A DNA stretch of 10,013 nt. It comes from Cytophagales bacterium (lineage in GTDB: Bacteria; Bacteroidota; Bacteroidia; Cytophagales; Cyclobacteriaceae). The notes beneath the pieces are model-generated. The model saw only the letters and a program-made list of their open reading frames with translations, was not told where the DNA came from and did not search any database. This document shows positions 1-8,300 of this stretch, in pieces. The stretch covers positions 1 to 10,013 of the forward strand of contig DNZD01000091.1 of assembly GCA_003504855.1 (NCBI GenBank), read 5' to 3'. The translations under genes and the position numbers were made by a program. How positions within the stretch are numbered: position 1 is the first letter of the stretch; every line of letters starts with the position of its first letter.

Positions 1-869
1 TGACCGGAGCGCTTGTTTGGATTACAGACAATACTGGCAACACTGAATACATGCTTGACCAGGGTGACGGCCGGTATTTATTCAGGCGCATGCAAGTGAT
101 ACCACACTACGGCGCTTCCTATTCGTTGGATATTCAATTGCCGGATGGGAAGCATTATCAATCAACTGCCACTGAAAGCATGGGCGAACAGCAAGCAGTG
201 GACGAAATATCTTTTGACATTGTTAAAGATCAGATTGTCTCCTCAGAAGGAATTCCCATCGACAACACCAACGTTAAGATCTACCTCAATACAACTTTGC
301 CCAAAGAATCGACGGTAGCCTACCTGCGCTGGGCCATTGATGAGGTTTACACCATCAAGCCGACATGCGCTCCTTTTGCGATTGAATGTCCGCCTTACTG
401 TTTTATCTATCAGGATGTAAGCACTGCAAACATTACACTGGTGAAGACCACTGACTATACACGGCCCCGGCTGGAACGTGTGCTCTTACAAACCCGGAAT
501 GTAGACTATACGTTCATGGTCCGGCATTTCTTTAATGTAACGCAGTACACCATGAGTGAGGCGGCCTATCAATACTGGAAGAAAGTTCAATTACTCACTC
601 AGCGAACAGGCTCTCTGTTTGATCCGCCGCCCGCACTGATTACCGGTAACATGGTAAACTTAAACGACCCCACCGAAGTTGTTTATGGCTTCTTCGAAGT
701 ACCGGCGGCGAGGCTCAACCGGATATATATTGACAGGGGATTCATTCCGGTAGACATTACTAATTGCGACTGGAGTCCGTTTTACTACGCGGGTAATCCC
801 TATTCTTATTGTACCAATCCATTTGCGATCAAAGGCAGTACCATTGAGCGTCCAACGTGGTTTTTCTGA
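1..869 (+). CDS. DUF4249 family protein, 5'-truncated by window edge
   Basis: Partial gene: the frame is open from base 3 to the TGA at 867-869, giving 288 visible residues. The first in-frame ATG (base 51) is not the start. Residues before it (TGALVWITD) align with the interior of the next gene (TGATIIATD), so about 66 N-terminal residues, presumably including a lipoprotein signal peptide, lie outside the window. Similarity to the downstream gene runs the whole length: LPDGKHYQS/LPSGAHYQS, VSSEGIPI, YLRW..DEVY, PTC, HxFNVxQYxxSEAA, YWK.VQ.LT..TGS.FD, NDP.EVVYG.FE and a C-terminal P.WF. There is a cysteine cluster C-x6-C-x3-C in the middle and two more cysteines near the end. DUF4249 proteins are predicted envelope lipoproteins of Bacteroidota, commonly beside TonB-dependent receptors; their biochemical role is unknown. 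Family assignment is by recognition, not by a profile search. Confidence 0.85.
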   Translation, partial: TGALVWITDNTGNTEYMLDQGDGRYLFRRMQVIPHYGASYSLDIQLPDGKHYQSTATESMGEQQAVDEISFDIVKDQIVSSEGIPIDNTNVKIYLNTTLPKESTVAYLRWAIDEVYTIKPTCAPFAIECPPYCFIYQDVSTANITLVKTTDYTRPRLERVLLQTRNVDYTFMVRHFFNVTQYTMSEAAYQYWKKVQLLTQRTGSLFDPPPALITGNMVNLNDPTEVVYGFFEVPAARLNRIYIDRGFIPVDITNCDWSPFYYAGNPYSYCTNPFAIKGSTIERPTWFF

Positions 870-870
870 T

Positions 871-1929
871 ATGAGAAAGACTCAGTATAATGCGCTCTTG
901 TTCCTGTTCATCCTGGCCTTAACCAATGGATGCAAAGATCCATTTTCGTTCAACACCAACGCCTCATCGGGCCAACTGACCGTTGACGGCGGGATAACCA
1001 ATCTGCCGGGCCCCTATCGCCTTAAACTGGGTCGTACCCAGGGAACGGCGCGCGCTCCTGGCGGCGTCACTGGCGCCACCATTATAGCAACAGATGATCA
1101 GGGCCTTCAAGAAGCCTATCATGAGGTTGCCGAAGGAACCTATGAATTGCCCGGAACGACGATCCACGGCGCACCAGGACGAACCTACTTCATTGACATA
1201 GTACTGCCTTCAGGCGCGCATTATCAGTCTGTTCCAGACAAACTACCCGGTGCCCTGGCCAAAGACAGCGCCTGGTTTAAACTGAATACTGTGAATCTTG
1301 TGAGTTCAGAAGGGATCCCAATTTCACGACCGGTTATCGATATCTTCTTCAATGCCAAACTTCCCACAGCATCAGCATACCTGCGCTGGAATGTGGATGA
1401 AGTCTATCGGTTCTATCCCACATGCTTTCCAAACCCATTCAACAGTTGTCCGGAACCATGCTATATTACCCAAGCAGTGAGTTTAAGTAAAATAGTTCTT
1501 GCATCAACAAAAGACCTTGCCGGCAATCAACTAAGTAATGTTCATCTCCAACAGCGTGAACCCGACAACACCTTCCTCTCCATGCATTACTTCAATGTGA
1601 ACCAATACTCACTCAGTGAAGCGGCCCATACCTACTGGAAGCACGTTCAGCAATTAACAGAACACACCGGATCAATTTTTGACACCCCGGTGGCTAATCT
1701 AAAAGGAAATGTGTTTAATGTTAATGATCCCAAGGAAGTCGTATATGGCTATTTCGAAGCTGCTGGCAGTAAGACCATCCATGTTGGCGTGGCTCGTGGT
1801 TATCTACCCTTTGAACTTCCTGACCCTTGCAGGTTTAAACCTGGATTCGGGACGGCGTATCCGTCAACATGTCTCAACTGTTTATCCATAGAAAACAGCA
1901 CCCACGTTCAACCAGCCTGGTTCAATTAG
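871..1929 (+). CDS. DUF4249 family lipoprotein (complete, paralogue of upstream gene)
   Basis: A 352-residue predicted lipoprotein. I chose the ATG at 871, one base after the previous stop, because it opens directly into a signal peptide (MRKTQ, then hydrophobic to LALTNG) ending at Cys21. A longer in-frame start at 823 would put 16 polar residues in front of the signal and overlap the previous gene. The lipobox (TNGC) is loose, as is common in Bacteroidota. After the signal comes a beta-rich N-terminal region (about 30-120, possibly Ig/carboxypeptidase-regulatory-like), then the conserved DUF4249 body with VSSEGIPI (144-151) and YLRW (170-173). Six cysteines remain besides the lipidated one: 185, 193, 197, 320, 334 and 337. 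The one-base spacing suggests co-transcription and translational coupling with the upstream paralogue. Likely envelope-anchored; ligand and function unknown. The gene ends one base from the stop of the opposing gene. Confidence 0.87.
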   Translation: MRKTQYNALLFLFILALTNGCKDPFSFNTNASSGQLTVDGGITNLPGPYRLKLGRTQGTARAPGGVTGATIIATDDQGLQEAYHEVAEGTYELPGTTIHGAPGRTYFIDIVLPSGAHYQSVPDKLPGALAKDSAWFKLNTVNLVSSEGIPISRPVIDIFFNAKLPTASAYLRWNVDEVYRFYPTCFPNPFNSCPEPCYITQAVSLSKIVLASTKDLAGNQLSNVHLQQREPDNTFLSMHYFNVNQYSLSEAAHTYWKHVQQLTEHTGSIFDTPVANLKGNVFNVNDPKEVVYGYFEAAGSKTIHVGVARGYLPFELPDPCRFKPGFGTAYPSTCLNCLSIENSTHVQPAWFN

Positions 1930-1930
1930 A

Positions 1931-3259
1931 TCAGCCCTTGCGTCGGGTGGCAATCCGCTGAACTACAAATTCACCGATTTTCTGGCCCTGGATTTTTCCA
2001 TTGTTGCAGGCCGGGATATAGTGTATCCCACCATACATCCTGCTGATCGCAGCCTCTTCTGCTGCCTGCTTAAAGGAAGTAAAGCTACGGGGAGGCATGC
2101 CGTATTCCACTTCCGTGGAATCGGTAAAGGCTATTGCATCGCCGAACAGGTTGGTGAGAGCAGTTGACGCGGATGCAGATATCACACTATGACCACTGGT
2201 ATATTCCGGGAAGGGTGGTGTCTGCAGGAGAGGAATCCAGTTTTCATCGATATACTGATTGATATAGCTTTCCGGACGGATCAGTTTACTGCGGTACTTC
2301 TCATCCCAACAGCTGATGAACGCATCAATCAAGCTGAGTGAAACACGGGTATAGGCCTCCGAAGACTGAAGGATATCTGCTTTTTGCTGGTTACAAATTA
2401 CCCGGGTGATATTCATCCAATGTCCTCCCGGAGAAATCTTTTTTGTGGCAAACATAACATGGCCTTTAACATTCATGACAAAAGGATTGCAATCCCAAAA
2501 ACTGGCAATGGCCCGTTGTTCTTCCGTGAGATTCTTTCCAGTCTCGTACACCACCACTGCCTCCTTGTAAAACTGACTTCTTTTATCCGTTGAAAATGGC
2601 GTTGGGCGCTCGGGCTTGAATTGGGCGGCAGAGTCCAGTACAAACGGTCTGATCTTGTTCCAATGGGGCTCTACAGCGTCCATATAGGCCGGTGGCGTTG
2701 GCTTCCAGGTTGAAATATCACGCTGAATGGAATACTTGGGGAAAGATCGTGTCTGCTTGTAGTTGTCTTTTGATGCCCAAGCGAGAATATGATCAGCCAC
2801 CAACGTTCCATACGCTACGGATCGGTCATATACATCATCTGGCATACCGCTGGCTTTGAACTCTTGCAGGATGCTATTGTAAAACACGTCCAATTTGTCT
2901 TCCGAAAAGACGAGCGCACGTCCAACCCGCAGGGTCGCCTGGACCGAAGCCAGCGGAAAACTATATTCTTCTCCTGCCAGCGGTTTAGGTACGGTGGTCA
3001 ACCCTGTCACTTGTCCTGCGAGACTCTGGTAGTGTAAAGAGTCCATGGGAACCAACGCCTCGTAGCCAGCAATGCTGGAATACGCATATATCCGGCTCGC
3101 TACCGGCGGGGAAAATATGTCGTAAACAATTCGGTCCGTAATTGCTTTTACAGAACGATGGAGAAATTCAGGGTCCTGGGTCTTTTGCTTGTATTCAGTA
3201 TTGCGCGTACCACAAGCTGCCAATACCATCAGGAAAACAAAGCCATAACGGGTTTTCAT
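1931..3259 (-). CDS. Vanadium-dependent haloperoxidase / PAP2-superfamily lipoprotein
   Basis: A 442-residue protein with a lipoprotein signal (hydrophobic stretch ending VLAAC, Cys16), so envelope-anchored. The C-terminal half carries the PAP2/vanadium-haloperoxidase phosphate- or vanadate-binding motifs: K-x6-RP at Lys321...Arg328-Pro329, SGH at 355-357 and SR-x5-H at Ser406-Arg407...His413. In characterised haloperoxidases the SGH histidine is the acid/base and the last histidine ligates vanadium. The usual Asp four residues after that histidine is replaced (HYIPA, Ala417). About 300 mostly helical residues precede the motifs, as in haloperoxidases and longer than in plain lipid phosphatases. 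Known family chemistry is peroxide-dependent halide oxidation or acid-phosphatase activity; which applies here cannot be told from sequence. It follows the GH65 gene after 77 bases and has its own predicted promoter. The start at 3259 gives an immediate signal peptide. Confidence 0.85.
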   Translation of the reverse strand: MKTRYGFVFLMVLAACGTRNTEYKQKTQDPEFLHRSVKAITDRIVYDIFSPPVASRIYAYSSIAGYEALVPMDSLHYQSLAGQVTGLTTVPKPLAGEEYSFPLASVQATLRVGRALVFSEDKLDVFYNSILQEFKASGMPDDVYDRSVAYGTLVADHILAWASKDNYKQTRSFPKYSIQRDISTWKPTPPAYMDAVEPHWNKIRPFVLDSAAQFKPERPTPFSTDKRSQFYKEAVVVYETGKNLTEEQRAIASFWDCNPFVMNVKGHVMFATKKISPGGHWMNITRVICNQQKADILQSSEAYTRVSLSLIDAFISCWDEKYRSKLIRPESYINQYIDENWIPLLQTPPFPEYTSGHSVISASASTALTNLFGDAIAFTDSTEVEYGMPPRSFTSFKQAAEEAAISRMYGGIHYIPACNNGKIQGQKIGEFVVQRIATRRKG

Positions 3260-3282
3260 CCGAATAGAATTTAAGGTCGCGG

Positions 3283-3313
3283 CAAAATTAGGCCGTTTTG
3301 TCGACCAAGCAAA
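3283..3313 (-). promoter_or_regulatory. Predicted Bacteroidota-type (sigma-ABfr-like) promoter for the haloperoxidase gene
   Basis: Reading the minus strand, a TTTG (-33 box, 3313-3310) is followed after exactly 19 bases by TAATTTTG (-7 box, 3290-3283), a full match to the Bacteroidota consensus TTTG-N19-21-TAnnTTTG. The -7 box ends 23 bases before the ATG at 3259, implying a leader of roughly 16-18 bases. No purine-rich ribosome binding site is visible, which is normal for this phylum. It lies in the only non-trivial gap of the minus-strand gene set, so the haloperoxidase may be transcribed separately from the GH65 operon. I see no convincing terminator hairpin in the same gap. Confidence 0.6.
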
Positions 3314-3336
3314 TTACCGAAATCACTGTTGTCAGG

Positions 3337-5367
3337 CTATCGCACAGAAAACTCCTTGCGGTCCACCCCCACTCCTTTTATAGTAAGGGACTTCCATGCC
3401 TTAGGCAACTTCACGGGCCGTTGCGTGATTCCATTGTCTCCAATATTCAGGCCTCCAAATCCAAACACAAGTGATTGGAGCATGCCGCCTGCCCCAGTGG
3501 CAAAGTAAGGATTCGTCCCGCCTGCTGTTTCTGCTATTACTCCAAAAGGAGGCACAGCATTGGGCTTATAACTGCTTTGAAATATGGTATATGCCTTTTC
3601 CGGGTTACCCAACCTGGAATACAATGTCGACAGGACCGCATGCCCCATGGCGGGGCCCTGCGGAGAAAAGCGAGGCTCATAGTAAGCAAGGTCTTTCTCG
3701 ATTTGTGCCTTATCGGTAATGATCTCCAACGGATACGACAACAGGTTGGCGTCAGCTTGCTTAATCTCCACACCCGAGTAGGTAGCATTCTCACGCGTCA
3801 CACCATCCGGGAACTTGAGGATGGGAATATTCTGGGCTACCAATTCCCAATCGGGATTCGGGGTAAGGCCGAGCTCGCGTGCAGCCTGACTCGCATACCG
3901 CAATGCGGTGATGGCCATCCCATTCGTAAACGCATTATTGTCGATGTTCTCCTGCCATTCGTTGGCGCCTATAACATTATTGATTTCATACCGCCCAAGA
4001 CCTTTGCGCTCTACACGACTGGCCCAAAAATCTGCCACTTCTTTCAACACCGGATAACCACGATCACGCAACCATACTTTATCATGCGTCACCTGATAAT
4101 ACTTCCAGAATGCCCAACCTACACAACCGGTGATGTGATGCTGGAATGGACCTGTCAATGCCCAAACCGGTGTGTCTTCAGTTCCTTCATCCGAAGACTC
4201 CCAGGGGAACATAGCTCCCTGATAACCGTGTGAAAAGGCATTCTGTCGGGCGGCAGCGAGACGATTGAACCGGTATTCAAGAATAGACTTCGCGATCTCC
4301 GGTTGCAGGGCAAGTAATGGCGGATACATCCACAATTCAGTATCCCAGAAAACGTGGCCGTTATAACCAAGGCCGGAAAGGCCCATCGGTGACAAGCTAT
4401 AACCAGTACCCTCGCGTACAAAGGAGTACAAATGGTACAACGCAAACCGGACATCTTTCTGGGCCTGCAAATCACCTTCAATGACAATATCACCTTTCCA
4501 CAATTTGGCCCATGCTTCTTCATGACGCTGCATCAGTCGTTGGTTGCCTTCCAATTTCGCAAAAATGGTAAGGCGCTCAGCTTCATTCAATGGATCCTGA
4601 AAGTGCTCTGTCGAAGTAGCCGATGACACCACGCTGAATGAATAGACCTCTCCTGCTTTGAGTTTTTTGGTGAACTTGGCCAGGTGCATATTGTAGTCCC
4701 AATCCTCGTGAATCAAGGCTGGTTCTTGTCCATGCCCCTCATTAAAAATAAATGAATTACTCACGGCCACCGTGTGCTTTCCGGACGGGCTCTTTGCGAC
4801 CGAGGTCATTAATGGGATAGTAACATGGGGACGGTCAATCTGGCTGAATAAATTACGTACGTCTACCAGGTGGTTAGGAGCCTCAATCACACTCATGGGA
4901 GTGATCGTGACATCCTTGTTGGCTTTTATGTCTACCCTTGTCATGGCTGTATAGGGCAAGTGGCGCAATGCCACCAGCGTGTGGGTCACCGAAATCTTAT
5001 CCTTTACGTCAAAGGTAGTCGTCAATACTGCCCGCTTCATATCAAGCACCTGGCGATAGTGAGAAATATCCGCTTGGGATACACGGCTACCATCAACATC
5101 CAAATTCATATTGACATGGTTAAATGTCTTAAGGATGTTAGAAACCCTGCCCCGCTGATAGTAATCATACACACCATTTAGCACGACATCACGTACCTTC
5201 ATGGGCTCCGGTGATGAAACAAGACCGATCATTCCATTACCCACGGTAACCCCGTAATAATGGTTGGGGTCAATTGCTCCTGCTTCTACGGTCCATTCAG
5301 GTGCGGACTGAGCAGCAACTGCGATTGAATAAAGTAGAGCGAGAAAGATCAACGTGCTTTTTTTCAT
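3337..5367 (-). CDS. Glycoside hydrolase family 65 enzyme, periplasmic, probable inverting alpha-glucosidase (kojibiose/trehalose hydrolase type)
   Basis: A 676-residue protein with a Sec signal peptide (MKKSTLIFLALLYSIAVAAQ; likely cleavage after Gln20), so periplasmic or secreted. An N-terminal beta-sandwich (about 25-260) precedes an (alpha/alpha)6 catalytic barrel (about 300-640) and a short C-terminal tail, the GH65 order. Barrel signatures are GYNGHVFWDTELWMYPPLL (334-352) and GANEWQENIDNNAFTN (467-482), whose Glu470 sits at the family's general-acid position. In FGVIAETAGGTNPYFATGAGG (608-628), Glu613 sits where GH65 hydrolases (bacterial kojibiose hydrolase, the human hydroxylysine-glycoside glucosidase) have a general-base Glu. 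Phosphorylases have a phosphate-binding loop there instead, so hydrolysis is favoured. Length is close to known bacterial kojibiose hydrolases (about 680). The start is 8 bases after the VCBS gene's stop, so it is in that operon. The substrate linkage is an inference. Confidence 0.87.
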   Translation of the reverse strand: MKKSTLIFLALLYSIAVAAQSAPEWTVEAGAIDPNHYYGVTVGNGMIGLVSSPEPMKVRDVVLNGVYDYYQRGRVSNILKTFNHVNMNLDVDGSRVSQADISHYRQVLDMKRAVLTTTFDVKDKISVTHTLVALRHLPYTAMTRVDIKANKDVTITPMSVIEAPNHLVDVRNLFSQIDRPHVTIPLMTSVAKSPSGKHTVAVSNSFIFNEGHGQEPALIHEDWDYNMHLAKFTKKLKAGEVYSFSVVSSATSTEHFQDPLNEAERLTIFAKLEGNQRLMQRHEEAWAKLWKGDIVIEGDLQAQKDVRFALYHLYSFVREGTGYSLSPMGLSGLGYNGHVFWDTELWMYPPLLALQPEIAKSILEYRFNRLAAARQNAFSHGYQGAMFPWESSDEGTEDTPVWALTGPFQHHITGCVGWAFWKYYQVTHDKVWLRDRGYPVLKEVADFWASRVERKGLGRYEINNVIGANEWQENIDNNAFTNGMAITALRYASQAARELGLTPNPDWELVAQNIPILKFPDGVTRENATYSGVEIKQADANLLSYPLEIITDKAQIEKDLAYYEPRFSPQGPAMGHAVLSTLYSRLGNPEKAYTIFQSSYKPNAVPPFGVIAETAGGTNPYFATGAGGMLQSLVFGFGGLNIGDNGITQRPVKLPKAWKSLTIKGVGVDRKEFSVR

Positions 5368-5375
5368 GGTGCTGA

Positions 5376-8300
5376 TTAGTGGTGAAATGCCTGCAATTGA
5401 ATATTGTTACCTGAAACTATGTAAATCTTGTCTCTTTTAGAAGTGGAGACTGCTTTCACCACACGGGTATCGCCCACAGGGCTGAATCCTGACAATCCAG
5501 GCGCCAACGATCTGAATCCCTGGACACCTCCCAGCATCAATAGCCCTCTTCCCGCATCATAGCGTCCAAAATCCGGCTGGGTAGCATACAGATTACCGAC
5601 AGCCAACAAGTCTGGAAAACCATCATTGTTCAGGTCATCCATTAAAGCAGACCTGATAGGAAAAACTTGAGCCTCCCTGGGAAGTGGAGTAACCTTAAAG
5701 TGACCGTTCCGGTTGTCGAAGTAGCAAGACTGCAGTTCAACGGCCGAAAGGTGAATGGCTCTTTTGCGTTGCTCCATATCGAGGATATCATCGATGGTAG
5801 CGTGCGTATACTTGTCATACTTGAGAAATTTCTTCCTGAGCCCCGGTAGTTGTTTTACCAGTTGATCGCGCGACACAAAAGGATATGAAACACCCTGGTT
5901 ATAATAGGTAAGCAATTGCTCTGTACTGCCATTGTTATCAAAATCACCAACCCACATTTCAAGTGGCTGCTGTACTGTAGCCCGCAATCTCGAATTTAAT
6001 CCAAGATTGCCCGCCACAAAATCAAGATCACCGTCCTGATCCACGTCAGCAACTGCTAAAGAGTTCCACCACCCCTCGAGCTTATCCAGACCATATTGAA
6101 TACTGGCATCGCGAAAATGACCATTGCCATCCTGCATGAGCAGCTTCGGGGCCATCCACTCACCTACTATCAATAGGTCCATGAGCCCATTCTTGTCCAA
6201 ATCAAGCCAGGCCGCATCTGTAATCAAACCTAAGGCCTGATTACCACCCGGCAGGTTTAAGGAAACATCGGTAAACACTCCCCGTCCATTGTTCTCCAGA
6301 ACAAAACTCAACGGAAGTACTCCATATTTTCCAGGCATGCTACGTGCACCAATAAACAGATCAATATCTCCATCACCATCCATGTCACCTCCCTTAACAC
6401 AAGAAGCATTCAAGGAAATTGGTGGTAACGCTTTAGCTTGTAGTTGAAAAACACCTGACTGATGGCCGAGATAAAGTCTGGGTTGATACAAGGTCGCGTC
6501 AACATGTTCGTCACCTCCGGCAACCACCAGCAAGTCCAGGTGGTGATCACCGTTGGCATCAAATAGCAGCGCGCCCGTATCCTCCCACGCAGAATCAGCC
6601 TCCAGAGCCGGCTGTTTCATTTTTAGAAATTTGCCATTGCGATTCTGCTGATATATGGTACCGGGTTGGCCAGGGCCCCCTCCAACAAAGAAATCATCCA
6701 GACCATCGCCGTTAATATCCCCAACAGTGAGTGGTGGGCCCTCTGCGCTTACCATATGTGGCATTAATCCCTGTTCGTTGAACGACACGTAATCATTCTC
6801 ATCATGACGATATTCCGGAGATTCAAAAGAAGTTTCTGGTTTCAATATAGACGTGGAGGGCTGAATTCGATGATAGTCAAATTTCCCAGTAGCATGACCA
6901 TGATCAAGAACCATCAGATTGTCCTGGGTTGGATGTCGCAGGGATTCAAATGCACCATCAGGCCAAATTACCCACAATGAGTCAAGGGTGTCATTCCCGG
7001 TAGTCAGGTTTAGCCTGTGATCACTGCATGATTGAAAACCCCTGGCATTTCCTACTTCATAATATTGCCGGGAACCGCCAGAATATGCAAATACCTTGGT
7101 GTTTACTCCAAGTTGGTTGCTACCATAGCCATTGAATGCTACCGTTAACCCGCGCTTCAAACTGTCTGTCTGGGTATTCCTGAAAATTCCAGCGGGCTCA
7201 TTGATATTATTTACCACCAGGTCAACAAACCCATCATTATTCAAGTCACCATACGCCGCCCCGTTAGCATAGCCCGGCTTGTTCAATCCCCAGGAAACGG
7301 ATTGGTTTTCAAAGGTGAGATCACCCCGATTGCGGAAAGCAAAGTTTCCAACTTTCCCTGGTGGCATATGGCGGTACATCTCTTCGTCGGACAGGCGCTG
7401 GGCCGAGTCATTGGAAATAAAATTGAGGTAGTCCAAATCATTGGGTCTCCGCATAATACCGTTGCTCACAAACACATCCCTGTTGCCATCATTGTCAAGG
7501 TCCACCAGCAGCGGCGACCAACTCCAGTCGGTAGCTGCCACACCCGCTAACCAGCCAATATCACTGAAAACACCATTACCCTGATTTAACTGAAGTGCGT
7601 TTCTGGCCACCTGGTAACTAAACCCATAACTCAATTTGTATTTATAGATTTCGTAGGAGTCTTCGCCAACCGATGCTTTGATCACTTGCTCATCAGCAGG
7701 CATCATATCAGTTGTCATGATATCCGGGAAGCCATCGTTATTGATGTCTCCCACATCATTTCCCATGGAAAACCGGCTGCTGTGACTCAGGGACGTGGCA
7801 GAAACTTCACGAAAGGTTCCGTCGTGGTTATTCAGGTACAAATAATCATTTTCCCTGAAGTCATTGGACACATAGATATCTGTCCATCCATCCATATCTA
7901 TATCGGATGTTGATATCCCCAATCCATAGCCAAGGGCACTGGAGTAAATCCCGGACGGGCCGGTCATATCTGTGAAGTGGGTGGTTCCTGAGTTAAGTTC
8001 GTTCCTATATAGCCGGTCACCAGCGGCTGGGTCGACATCCAAACGAGAACTCGTTCGGCCATAAGACCTGACGGAATGAACGGAATGGTTAAGCAAGTAT
8101 ACATCGAGATCTCCGTCATTGTCATAATCGAAGAATGACGCCTGCGTAGAGAGTCCCTGGAAATCCAGCCCATAGGTCGCGGCCTGTTCAGTAAAAGTTC
8201 CGTCTTGGTTATTGATCCACAGCTGGTTACGGGAATTAAATCGTTTATAGCCGCCAACTCCACAAACATAAATATCGAGCCAACCATCGCCATTTACGTC

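Noticed and set aside
51..53. ATG at 51 as start of the first gene
   Set aside because: In-frame residues before it align with the interior of the paralogue, so the true start is outside the window.
823..870. Upstream in-frame ATG extending the second DUF4249 protein by 16 residues
   Set aside because: The extension overlaps the end of the previous gene and puts polar residues before a well-formed lipoprotein signal; the ATG at 871 fits better.
3260..3336. Rho-independent terminator after the GH65 gene
   Set aside because: Only very short inverted repeats are present, without a stable GC-rich stem and T-tract.
3475..4233. 252-residue plus-strand open frame opposite the GH65 gene
   Set aside because: It is antisense to conserved catalytic-domain sequence, has no recognisable domain and a composition typical of a shadow frame.
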